DNA of 13,247 nucleotides from CAYXBG01 sp964463145 (GTDB lineage: Bacteria > Acidobacteriota > UBA6911 > RPQK01 > CBDAPI01). Of this stretch, positions 6,359-13,050 are shown in pieces (position 1 is the stretch's first letter; the number at the start of each line of letters is the position of its first letter). The stretch covers positions 1 through 13,247 of the forward strand of contig CAYXBG010000049.1 in assembly GCA_964463145.1 (NCBI GenBank). Reading direction: 5' to 3'. The notes under the pieces were generated by a model. That model was not told the DNA's origin, made no database searches, and was given only the letters and a program-made list of their open reading frames with translations. The position numbers and the translations under genes were made by a program.

Positions 6359-7759
6359 ATGGCACTTTTCCTTTTCAACACTTTAAGCCAGGGTATTTCA
6401 GAGTTTGTCCCTTTGGAAAAAAACAAGGTACGCATGTATACATGTGGCCCGACAGTCTATGATTTTGTGCACATAGGGAATCTGCGCACTTTCGTTTTTC
6501 AGGACATTCTGCGCCGTTACCTGATCTACAAGGGTTTTGAGTTGACCCATGTGATGAACATCACCGATGTGGAGGATAAAATCATCGCAGCCGCGGCTGA
6601 TCAGGAGATGGAAATCCAGTCCTACACAGAGAAATACACAAATGCCTTCCTGGAGGATATGGAAACGCTCCACATTGAGCAACCCGATGCAATGCCTCGT
6701 GCGACCGATCATATTCCGGACATGGTTGAACTCATTAATCGTCTCGCTGACAGAGGGCTTACTTACCAACGTGACGGTTCGACTTATTTCAGGATTGACC
6801 GCTTTCCTGATTACGGGAAACTAGCGAGGCTTGACCCGAGCGAAGTTTCCAGTGGGATCAGTTGTGATGTAGATGAATACAGTAAAGAAGATTCTCGAGA
6901 TTTTGTGTTATGGAAAGCTCGAAAACCCGGTGAATTTCATTGGGATAATAATCTAGGGCCTGGGCGCCCAGGGTGGCACGTCGAATGTTCCGCCATGAGT
7001 ATGAAGTATTTGGGAGAGAGTTTTGATATTCACTGTGGGGGAGTGGACCTGATATTCCCTCATCATGAGAACGAACTCGCACAGAGTGAGGGAGCTACAG
7101 GAAGGCCATTCGTCAAGTATTGGGTTCATGGTGCTCACCTCATTGTTGACGGTGAGAAGATGTCAAAATCTCGAGGGAACTTTTACACCCTTAGAGACCT
7201 TCTCGAAAGAGGATTTGGGGCTGTGGCTATCCGATATCTACTAGCATCTGTACGCTATCGCACTCAGTTGAATTTCACATTTGATGGACTAGCACAAGCG
7301 TCCCAAGCTGTGCAAAGAGTGAACGACTTCCTGCAAAAAGTCCGCGAGATTCCCGACCACAATTCTGAAGGTGAGAGCCTTGAAGAAAGACTCTGTGTAG
7401 CCCGAGAGGGTTTTGAAAACGGGATGGATAACGATCTCAATACATCAAAGGCTTTAGCTGCTCTTTTCGTATTTATTCGTGAAGTAAACCCACTTCTGGA
7501 GAAAGGTGATTTAGGGTCTTCCGACAAGCAAGCCATCTTGGAATTCTTTTCCAGAGTCAACACTGTGTTCGCTTCATTCCAAGTAGAAGAGGAAGGCATA
7601 GATGATGACCAGATTTCTGCACTAATAACGGAACGAGAGCAGGCGCGGCTTAATGAGGACTATCGAAGAGCAGATGAGATTCGTCAACAGCTCGAAAAAG
7701 CAGATATCGTTCTGGAGGATACCAAGGAGGGCACTCGGTGGAAAAAACTGAATTATTGA
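6359..7759 (+). CDS. cysS: Cysteinyl-tRNA synthetase
   Basis: This class I synthetase charges tRNA-Cys with cysteine in the cytoplasm. The 466-aa length is normal. The N-terminus matches the family (ALFLFNTLSQ, then VRMYTCGPTVYD). The HIGN form of the ATP motif is at 38-41 and KMSKS at 267-271. The four zinc ligands that recognise cysteine are all visible: C29, C210 (in GWHVECSAM), H235 and E239 (in FPHHENE), each one position on from the E. coli numbering. The C-terminus contains the helical DALR-like region. TAGGATC precedes the ATG. The 102-base leader has a small hairpin, CTGAC/GTCAG (6328-6341), but nothing like a T-box. It may be co-transcribed with the upstream glycosyltransferase gene. 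Confidence 0.98.
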   Translation: MALFLFNTLSQGISEFVPLEKNKVRMYTCGPTVYDFVHIGNLRTFVFQDILRRYLIYKGFELTHVMNITDVEDKIIAAAADQEMEIQSYTEKYTNAFLEDMETLHIEQPDAMPRATDHIPDMVELINRLADRGLTYQRDGSTYFRIDRFPDYGKLARLDPSEVSSGISCDVDEYSKEDSRDFVLWKARKPGEFHWDNNLGPGRPGWHVECSAMSMKYLGESFDIHCGGVDLIFPHHENELAQSEGATGRPFVKYWVHGAHLIVDGEKMSKSRGNFYTLRDLLERGFGAVAIRYLLASVRYRTQLNFTFDGLAQASQAVQRVNDFLQKVREIPDHNSEGESLEERLCVAREGFENGMDNDLNTSKALAALFVFIREVNPLLEKGDLGSSDKQAILEFFSRVNTVFASFQVEEEGIDDDQISALITEREQARLNEDYRRADEIRQQLEKADIVLEDTKEGTRWKKLNY

Positions 7760-7858
7760 TTTTTCGGTAATTTAAGAGTCCCGAGTCCGACAAGCTGGAG
7801 AGGAAATTGGTTTTAATAAGCTCTACGACCGTTTCCAAGAGTCAATTTCTGAGGAGGA

Positions 7859-7933
7859 TGGAGCGGGAAACGGGATTCGAACCCGCGACTTCGACCTTGG
7901 CAAGGTCGCACTCTACCACTGAGTTATTCCCGC
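7859..7933 (-). tRNA. tRNA-Gly (anticodon GCC)
   Basis: On the minus strand the acceptor arms GCGGGAA/TTCCCGC pair fully. The anticodon stem CGACC/GGTCG encloses TTGCCAA, giving anticodon GCC, which reads GGC and GGU. The T arm carries GGTTCGAATCC. The discriminator is U73 (7862), and CCA is encoded at 7861-7859. It points away from the TRAP operon and toward the end of cysS. The 99 bases between cysS and the tRNA show no clear terminator. Confidence 0.96.
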
Positions 7934-7948
7934 TCTTCGGGACGGAGT

Positions 7949-7978
7949 ATGTTAGAATCCCCGCTCTGTCCATGTCAA
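7949..7978 (-). promoter_or_regulatory. Promoter for tRNA-Gly
   Basis: On the minus strand a perfect -35 TTGACA (7978-7973) is followed after 18 bases by TAACAT (7954-7949), a four-of-six -10. The predicted start is just upstream of the tRNA 5' end at 7933. The -35 lies in the loop of a 6-bp palindrome, CTGTCC (7966-7971) with GGACAG (7981-7986), in the short divergent gap before the TRAP operon. Confidence 0.55.
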
Positions 7979-8003
7979 TGGGACAGTCTTAAATCTAGGC
8001 CTC

Positions 8004-9011
8004 ATGCAGCGAAATATATCTTTTTTTATCCCTAATACCCTCCTCAGGATGCTGCTTCTCTCGTTTCTAATATTTGGAGTATTAAGTTGTAGTGGACCAC
8101 AGTCCAGAACTGCCGAAACTCCGACCCGTTTGTTCAGTGTGGGGACAGCCCCTCCTGGGGGTGCATTTTTTGTTGTGGGGAGCGCGATCGCAGACGTTAT
8201 ACAGGCAGGCAATTCGAAAAACGGGTGGCAGGTCACCGCCGAGTCGACCAAGGGAACGCAGGAAAACATTCGTCGTCTAGATCGAGGTGAAATTGATCTA
8301 GCACTGGCCAATGCTGCGATTACCTATTTCGCTGTACGAGGTGAGAGTGGCTGGGAAAAAACTTATGACATGCGAGCTGTCATGACATTGGCTCCTAATG
8401 TAGCAATGTTTGTTACTCTGGCAGATTCCGGTATCAATAATATCGTAGAATTAAAAGGCCAACGAGTAGTTATTGGGCCATCGGGTGCGGGGTTCGAGAT
8501 GTTTGTGGAGCCAATTCTGGAGGCACACGGACTCCGATATGATGATCTAACTGTTCTACACGCAGGACAGTCTGCCGCTGTCGACATGCTGTCTGATGGA
8601 GCTGCTCGAGCAGCTTTCCTAGGTGGGGCGGTTCCCACGGCATCCATCACACAGGCTGCGGCTGCCCATCAAGTAACACTTCTCCCTCTTGCAGAGGGGA
8701 AGCAGGAAGAACTCACAAATAGATTCCCTTTTTTCCACACTGCGGTCATTCCCTCCGGGACCTACAGGAATGTTCATCGGGAATATCAAGGGCTCAATGT
8801 AGGTTCAATGCATCTCATTACTGCTGCTACTGCTGATGAAAAAATGATTTACGAAGCGACAAAAGCCTTATATGAAAACCGAGAGGCGTTTGCTCGAAAG
8901 CACCCAGCAGGCCGGGCCGTTAATCCGGTCAACGTCGTTAGGAAAACGGGAGTTCAGTTCCATCCTGGGGCAGTCAGATACTATCGGGAGATCGGGATCT
9001 GGAACGATTAG
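8004..9011 (+). CDS. TAXI family TRAP transporter solute-binding lipoprotein
   Basis: This is the extracytoplasmic substrate-binding subunit of a TRAP transporter of the TAXI type. Such proteins capture a small organic acid or amino acid and hand it to the membrane permease for ion-driven uptake. The 335-aa product begins with a hydrophobic signal segment that ends in a lipobox-like VLSC, with the lipidated cysteine at residue 29, so it is probably anchored in a membrane facing the periplasm. The TAXI pattern follows: VGTAPPGGAFFVVGSAIADVI near residue 46, then ESTKGTQENIRRLDRGEIDLALANA, and VIGPSGAGFE in the middle. An alternative ATG at 8049 would still keep the signal, but AGG then abuts the start. 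The substrate cannot be read from the sequence. The permease gene follows 56 bases later. Confidence 0.9.
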   Translation: MQRNISFFIPNTLLRMLLLSFLIFGVLSCSGPQSRTAETPTRLFSVGTAPPGGAFFVVGSAIADVIQAGNSKNGWQVTAESTKGTQENIRRLDRGEIDLALANAAITYFAVRGESGWEKTYDMRAVMTLAPNVAMFVTLADSGINNIVELKGQRVVIGPSGAGFEMFVEPILEAHGLRYDDLTVLHAGQSAAVDMLSDGAARAAFLGGAVPTASITQAAAAHQVTLLPLAEGKQEELTNRFPFFHTAVIPSGTYRNVHREYQGLNVGSMHLITAATADEKMIYEATKALYENREAFARKHPAGRAVNPVNVVRKTGVQFHPGAVRYYREIGIWND

Positions 9012-9019
9012 AATCTTCA

Positions 9020-9067
9020 CCCAGTCAACTGGGAATTAAGGCCTCTGAACTTGGGTGGAGAGCCCAG
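9020..9067 (+). promoter_or_regulatory. Paired hairpins in the TRAP intercistronic gap
   Basis: Hairpin 1 is CCCAG (9020-9024), loop TCAA, CTGGG (9029-9033). Hairpin 2 is TTGGG (9051-9055) with CCCAG (9063-9067); its loop TGGAGAG holds the permease ribosome-binding site, and its stem ends at the base before the ATG. The CTGGG of hairpin 1 could also pair with the CCCAG of hairpin 2, so the two may be mutually exclusive. The short stems make regulation only a possibility. Confidence 0.45.
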
Positions 9068-10972
9068 ATGCGTGATGTTCTGGCCTGGGGTTTGTGCATT
9101 TTTGTCTTAATAGAGGCTAATTACCCTTCTCTATCTCCCTCCTCACAACTCACCATATTCCTGACCTGTAGTCTGATGTTGTGTTTTTTGTTTTTCCCAG
9201 TCAACTCGGGGAAACTAGGCTGCAGGTGGATAGACCCCATTCTTCTTTTCTCTGCAGGTGTGTGCGGAGGTTACCTCACTAGCCAAGGAGAACGAGTGTT
9301 CAAGATCTTTTGGTGGGGAGGGCAGAGTCTCGGTCACCGGGCAGGACGGGAGACATCATTGGATCTGGTTATCGGTATCGTAGGATTAATTCTGGTAATA
9401 GAAGCAACCAGGCGATCTCTAGGTTGGGCACTGCCCATTCTAGCAGGCGTCTTTCTATTGTATGCATATATCGGGCCTAGTTTACCGGATTGGATGCTAC
9501 CCCATAGAGGATATTCTTTCTCTCGTCTAGTAACCCAGACCTATCTGCAGAGCCAGGGCGTCTTTGGTGTGGCTTTGCGCGTCATGTTCACCTATGTATT
9601 TCTGTTTGTTTTGTTTGGGACTCTCTTAGAAGTTACAGGAGCTACAGCTTTTATTATTTCCTTGGCCCGACGCTTCTTTCGAAATAGCCCCGGAGGGCCT
9701 GCGAAGGTAGCGGTTGTTGCCAGTGGTTTGATGGGCTCCCTGTCAGGGAGTGCTGTGGCTAACACTGCTACGACTGGGACTTTTACAATACCGTTGATGA
9801 AGAGCTCAGGATTTCGACCCAGAGTGGCGGCTGCTATTGAGGCGGCAGCCAGTTCCGGGGGAGCATTGGCTCCACCAGTTATGGGTGCAGCTGCTTACAT
9901 GATGCTGGAGATAATATCTCCTGCAGTCACTTATTTAGAAATTGTCCGAAGTGCATTGATTCCTGCTTGTCTCTATTACTATTCACTTCTCCTGCTGGTA
10001 CACCTTTTCACATACAGGGAAGGAGTTCATCTGGTTCAGAAGAGAGAACGAAGAACAGTCGCGTCCTCTTGGTCCTGGGAGGGCTGTGTTTTTTTTGGGT
10101 CAGTTGTGCTGTTGGTTACTGTACTAATGATGGGTTTTACTCCGTTCCGAGCGGTAACATGGGCAATGTTGGGATGTGTAGTTTTAGCTGCAGGGTCTTC
10201 TAGAACTCGGGTGGGGCTAGTTACACTGAAGAAGTCCTTCCTGAAGACGGCCAGAGGTGCGGTTCCTCTGGTTTGTGCGGCAGCTTGTGTGGGGATTGTG
10301 ATTGGAGTTGTAACGCTGACGGGTGTAGGAGTGAGACTGCCTTCCTTGATTTTACCACTCGCTGAGAATAACTTGCTGGCGGCCTTACTTCTGATGATGT
10401 GTGCAGCCATTATTCTTGGTATGGGATTACCATCGGCCATTTGCTATTTGGTGATGGCAACCTTGATTGGACCAGCTCTAGGCGAACTGGGAGTGGTTCC
10501 CTTGGCTGCACATTTTTTTATTTTTTACTTTGGACTGATGTCGATGGTTACCCCCCCGGTAGCGCTTGCTGCATATACTGCTGCCACTATTGCGGGTTCT
10601 AACATCATGAAGACTGGGATAATGGCTTTTCGCTTTGCATTGGTAGGTTTCACACTACCTTTTATGTTTGTTTTCAATCCTCAGCTTCTTTTACTGACTG
10701 CTACTGGTGCAACCCCATCGGTGATTGAAGTGCTAAGAGAAGTGGTTTTGGCTGCTCTTGGAATTCTAAGTCTGGCAGTAGTTTTGGCGGGGTTTCTGTT
10801 CTCAAGGACGAATCTTTTAGTGAGGTCAGTGTTTATGGTAAGCGCTATGCTATTACTATACCCATTTACTAGTGCTGGGGTATGGGAGCGGATCGTGGTA
10901 CAGGGAGTAGGGGTCTTACTGTTAGTGTTTTCAGTACTGCATAATTGGCATGCTCGTCGGTCAATTGCTTAG
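9068..10972 (+). CDS. TRAP transporter fused permease (4TM/12TM type)
   Basis: This is the inner-membrane permease of the TRAP transporter, with the small (DctQ-like) and large (DctM-like) subunits in one 634-aa chain. It is hydrophobic throughout. Landmarks of the fused family are EATRRSLGWALPIL near residue 112, the first DctM motif beginning GGPAKVAVVASGLMGSLSGS at about 209 and continuing with TGTFTIPLMK and GGALAPPVMGAAA, and the second half with LGMGLPSAICYLVMATLIGP at about 450 and MVTPPVALAAYTAA. Such fused permeases usually pair with TAXI binding proteins, which is what lies upstream. GGAG is eight bases before the ATG, inside a hairpin loop. No third component or regulator adjoins the pair. 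The substrate is unknown. Confidence 0.95.
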   Translation: MRDVLAWGLCIFVLIEANYPSLSPSSQLTIFLTCSLMLCFLFFPVNSGKLGCRWIDPILLFSAGVCGGYLTSQGERVFKIFWWGGQSLGHRAGRETSLDLVIGIVGLILVIEATRRSLGWALPILAGVFLLYAYIGPSLPDWMLPHRGYSFSRLVTQTYLQSQGVFGVALRVMFTYVFLFVLFGTLLEVTGATAFIISLARRFFRNSPGGPAKVAVVASGLMGSLSGSAVANTATTGTFTIPLMKSSGFRPRVAAAIEAAASSGGALAPPVMGAAAYMMLEIISPAVTYLEIVRSALIPACLYYYSLLLLVHLFTYREGVHLVQKRERRTVASSWSWEGCVFFGSVVLLVTVLMMGFTPFRAVTWAMLGCVVLAAGSSRTRVGLVTLKKSFLKTARGAVPLVCAAACVGIVIGVVTLTGVGVRLPSLILPLAENNLLAALLLMMCAAIILGMGLPSAICYLVMATLIGPALGELGVVPLAAHFFIFYFGLMSMVTPPVALAAYTAATIAGSNIMKTGIMAFRFALVGFTLPFMFVFNPQLLLLTATGATPSVIEVLREVVLAALGILSLAVVLAGFLFSRTNLLVRSVFMVSAMLLLYPFTSAGVWERIVVQGVGVLLLVFSVLHNWHARRSIA

Positions 10973-11033
10973 GCTCTTTTCTGATGTGAAAGGCCGCTAA
11001 GTAAAGCAGAGGCCCTAATGCCGCCGGAAGAGC
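10973..11033. other. Structured convergent intergenic gap
   Basis: Between the convergent TRAP permease and blaI-like genes, GCTCTT (10973-10978) can pair with AAGAGC (11028-11033), enclosing GGCC (10992-10995) with GGCC (11011-11014) and GCT/AGC inside. No U-tract follows on either strand, so it is only a weak candidate for transcript-end structure. Confidence 0.25.
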
Positions 11034-11068
11034 GCCAGCCCAGCATACATTGGCTGTCAGGATTGTTG

Positions 11069-11515
11069 TTAGAGGAGCTCGATGCCTATCTCTTTGTTTA
11101 CCTCCAAATGAGGGTGTTGGGTCGGAATTAAAGCATCATTAGTAACTTGTGTTTCGTTTCTGAGAAGTCCGGCTATGTCTTCTCGGTGACCATGACAATA
11201 GGAGTTGGCGAATTGTTGTAGTAGATAGTCGAGGACCTCCTGCCGCCTTACTGCTGGTCTGTAGTAGTATGCTTTCCCTTTTTTAATCCGGCGCACACTT
11301 CTCTTAGTATGCATCTTGTCAAGTAATGTCATAACCGTTGTGTAAGCCACCCGGCGCTGCTGTGATAGGACTGTGTGGATGTCTCCTACCGAAAGATTCT
11401 CAGGGTGATCCCACAGAACCTCGATGGTTGTGAACTCAGCAGGAGTGACCTGACGGGGATCCTTCACGATCCTATCAATATAGCCTGAGCACCCGACAAT
11501 CCTTAACTTAGTCAC
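11069..11515 (-). CDS. BlaI/MecI/CopY-family transcriptional regulator
   Basis: This is a winged-helix repressor of the BlaI/MecI/CopY (Penicillinase_R) family. The 148-aa product carries the DNA-binding domain over about residues 22-88: VTPAEFTTIEVLWDHPENLSVGDIH, a probable recognition helix (RRVAYTTVMTLLDKM, 54-68), and a wing ending KKGKAYYYRPAV. A dimerisation helix follows. The C-terminal part has Cys107, His108 and His110 close together, and Cys9 lies at the N-terminus. Whether these bind metal is unknown. The start is a GTG at 11515 with AAGG close upstream. Family members usually sit next to a BlaR1/M56 sensor protease, but none is visible here. It runs in the same direction as tatA and tatC, 64 bases after tatC, so it may share their transcript. 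Confidence 0.85.
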   Translation of the reverse strand: MTKLRIVGCSGYIDRIVKDPRQVTPAEFTTIEVLWDHPENLSVGDIHTVLSQQRRVAYTTVMTLLDKMHTKRSVRRIKKGKAYYYRPAVRRQEVLDYLLQQFANSYCHGHREDIAGLLRNETQVTNDALIPTQHPHLEVNKEIGIELL

Positions 11516-11579
11516 GCCTTATGCTTGAAATACTACAGCTAATACTCTCCAGTAAGATCTTTTCTGATCCAAGAGAAAG

Positions 11580-12602
11580 CTACTCCTCGGGCTGAGACCG
11601 TCGACGGTTAAAAACCCACGAAACACCGATGCTGACCAAGTAGAGCGCAAGCATAGGGGCTGCCCAGAATGTGAGGTTGAGTGCATCAGCAGTAGGGGAA
11701 ACTATAGCGGCCAGAATAAATATTATGAGAATCGCATAACGGAAATGTTTCCAAAGGAATTTTGGTGTCACCAATCCGAATAGAGATAGGAAGGCCACTA
11801 CGACGGGGAGCTGAAAGACTGTTCCCATCCCGACCAGAATAAGTATCACGAAGGAAAAATAATCCACAGCTGTAATCATGGGTTTTAGGGACGAGCCTAG
11901 GTTGTTGACTAGAAATCCAAGGGATGCGGGCAGGATTACCATATAGGCGAATGCTCCCCCTGTGAGGAAAAGTAAAGTTGATGAGACCAGAAAGGGGATA
12001 GCGTAACGTTTTTCTTTTCGATACAGGCCTGGTGAAATAAAGGACCAGACCTGTGAAAGGATGAATGGGGATGAGAGAAAAATCCCTCCCGCCACGGCGA
12101 CTTTGAGCCATATTGTGAAAGTATCTGTGACTTTGGTATATACGAGTTCAAAGTCGGTTATAGCAGAGGTTCCTGGTCCTTTCATGAATATGAAAATCTG
12201 TTCTCGGAAAAACCAGCAGGCGCCCGTGGCTAGTACTAATGCAATTAGTGCGAAGAAAATTCTTCGCCGGAGTTCATCCAAGTGTTCTAAGAAGGTCATC
12301 CGGCCCCCTAGGGAAGCCTCTTCATTGGTGACTTCGGAGGGCGGGACAGGAGACCCGCTATCATAAATTGAAGCCAGCTTATCGCCAGATTCATCACTTT
12401 TGGATGGTTCTCCTCCCTGTCCTAGATTATCTTCAGGGGCTTCGGGTTTAGGAGCTTCATCAGTTGAAGCGGATTGGGCGTGGATTTCTTCATCGAGTTG
12501 TGAATTCGGGGAGTTGTCGAGCTCGGTATCCTCGGACACAGTGGTGGGCGTATCCTGCCCTTGATTGCTTTTGGGAGAATCGGTCGATTTTTCTTTTGAC
12601 AT
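11580..12602 (-). CDS. tatC: Twin-arginine translocase subunit TatC, with long N-terminal extension
   Basis: TatC is the six-helix inner-membrane receptor for twin-arginine signal peptides; with TatA it exports folded proteins. The conserved part starts near residue 102 with MTFLEHLDELRRRI, whose E110 corresponds to the signal-binding Glu in E. coli, followed by GLYRKEKRY with E197 in the second key position, then TPKFLWKHFRYAIL and SPTADALN. Residues 1-101 are an acidic Ser/Pro/Glu/Asp-rich stretch with no Cys, Trp or Phe, probably disordered. TatC proteins are usually 240-260 aa, so 340 aa is long. The ATG at 12602 has no clear ribosome-binding site, while the ATG at 12299 has AGGGGG four bases upstream and would give a normal 239-aa TatC. 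The long frame is kept because it stays open with strongly biased composition. tatA is 44 bases upstream. Confidence 0.93.
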   Translation of the reverse strand: MSKEKSTDSPKSNQGQDTPTTVSEDTELDNSPNSQLDEEIHAQSASTDEAPKPEAPEDNLGQGGEPSKSDESGDKLASIYDSGSPVPPSEVTNEEASLGGRMTFLEHLDELRRRIFFALIALVLATGACWFFREQIFIFMKGPGTSAITDFELVYTKVTDTFTIWLKVAVAGGIFLSSPFILSQVWSFISPGLYRKEKRYAIPFLVSSTLLFLTGGAFAYMVILPASLGFLVNNLGSSLKPMITAVDYFSFVILILVGMGTVFQLPVVVAFLSLFGLVTPKFLWKHFRYAILIIFILAAIVSPTADALNLTFWAAPMLALYLVSIGVSWVFNRRRSQPEE

Positions 12603-12646
12603 GGGTAGCTTGGTCGGATGACCGGACAGAGTCTAAAAACCGATTC

Positions 12647-12883
12647 TCAATCTTCTGAAATGTCCTCGAAATCGGCACGCTGCTCACTAAGAGTTCTACG
12701 GAGATCCTGCTCCTCAGCCACTACCTCAGTTTCCCAGGTTCTTTTTAAGTCGTTGGTCGCTTTCTTGAATTCATTCAGACTTTTACCTAGAGATCGACCA
12801 ATCTCAGGTAATTTGCGAGGACCGAACAGGAGAAGTGCAAGCGTAAATACTACTACCAGCTCGGGGAAACCAAGATTAAACAT
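12647..12883 (-). CDS. tatA: Twin-arginine translocase subunit TatA/TatE
   Basis: TatA forms the protein-conducting element of the Tat pathway in the inner membrane. The 78-aa product has the full layout: a short periplasmic N-terminus (MFNLGFPEL), one membrane helix to about residue 19, the FGPRKLPEIGRSLGKS hinge and amphipathic helix, then a charged tail. The FGP hinge and LPE pattern are TatA-like, while Glu at position 8 is more typical of TatB, so this one protein may serve both roles; no separate tatB is in the window. GGAG lies eleven bases before the ATG. It is the first gene of the tatA-tatC unit and is divergent from the S41 protease gene. Confidence 0.94.
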   Translation of the reverse strand: MFNLGFPELVVVFTLALLLFGPRKLPEIGRSLGKSLNEFKKATNDLKRTWETEVVAEEQDLRRTLSEQRADFEDISED

Positions 12884-12908
12884 TATTCGATCGGCTCCGT
12901 GAGTCTTC

Positions 12909-12938
12909 AGTTTACGGTAGCATTCAAAGTCAAGTCAA
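12909..12938 (-). promoter_or_regulatory. Candidate promoter of tatA-tatC
   Basis: On the minus strand TTGACT (12938-12933) and TAAACT (12914-12909) are separated by 18 bases, predicting a start about 20 bases before tatA. A second TTGACT overlaps just downstream. Confidence 0.5.
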
Positions 12939-13011
12939 TAAGGTGAATTTTGAGAGGCCACTAGTGTTCGGAAGATGGTTGCTTGGTTCTGAACAGTCGG
13001 CCCCTTGAAGG

Positions 13012-13020
13012 TGTTATACT
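13012..13020 (+). promoter_or_regulatory. Extended -10 promoter of the S41 protease gene
   Basis: TGTTATACT is an extended -10 (TG, one base, then TATACT). No good -35 is seen at the usual distance, as is common for extended -10 promoters. It lies 30 bases before the ATG at 13051. Confidence 0.5.
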
Positions 13021-13050
13021 GATTTGCCAACTCACCTCGAGAATTTTTTC

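Noticed and set aside
7807..7992. Plus-strand 61-aa frame with ETGFEPATSTLARSHSTTEL
   Set aside because: This is the antisense of tRNA-Gly, the same type of artefact.
12618..12902. 94-aa plus-strand frame opposite tatA
   Set aside because: It is antisense to a clear tatA and rich in Ser and Arg, as expected from a shadow frame.
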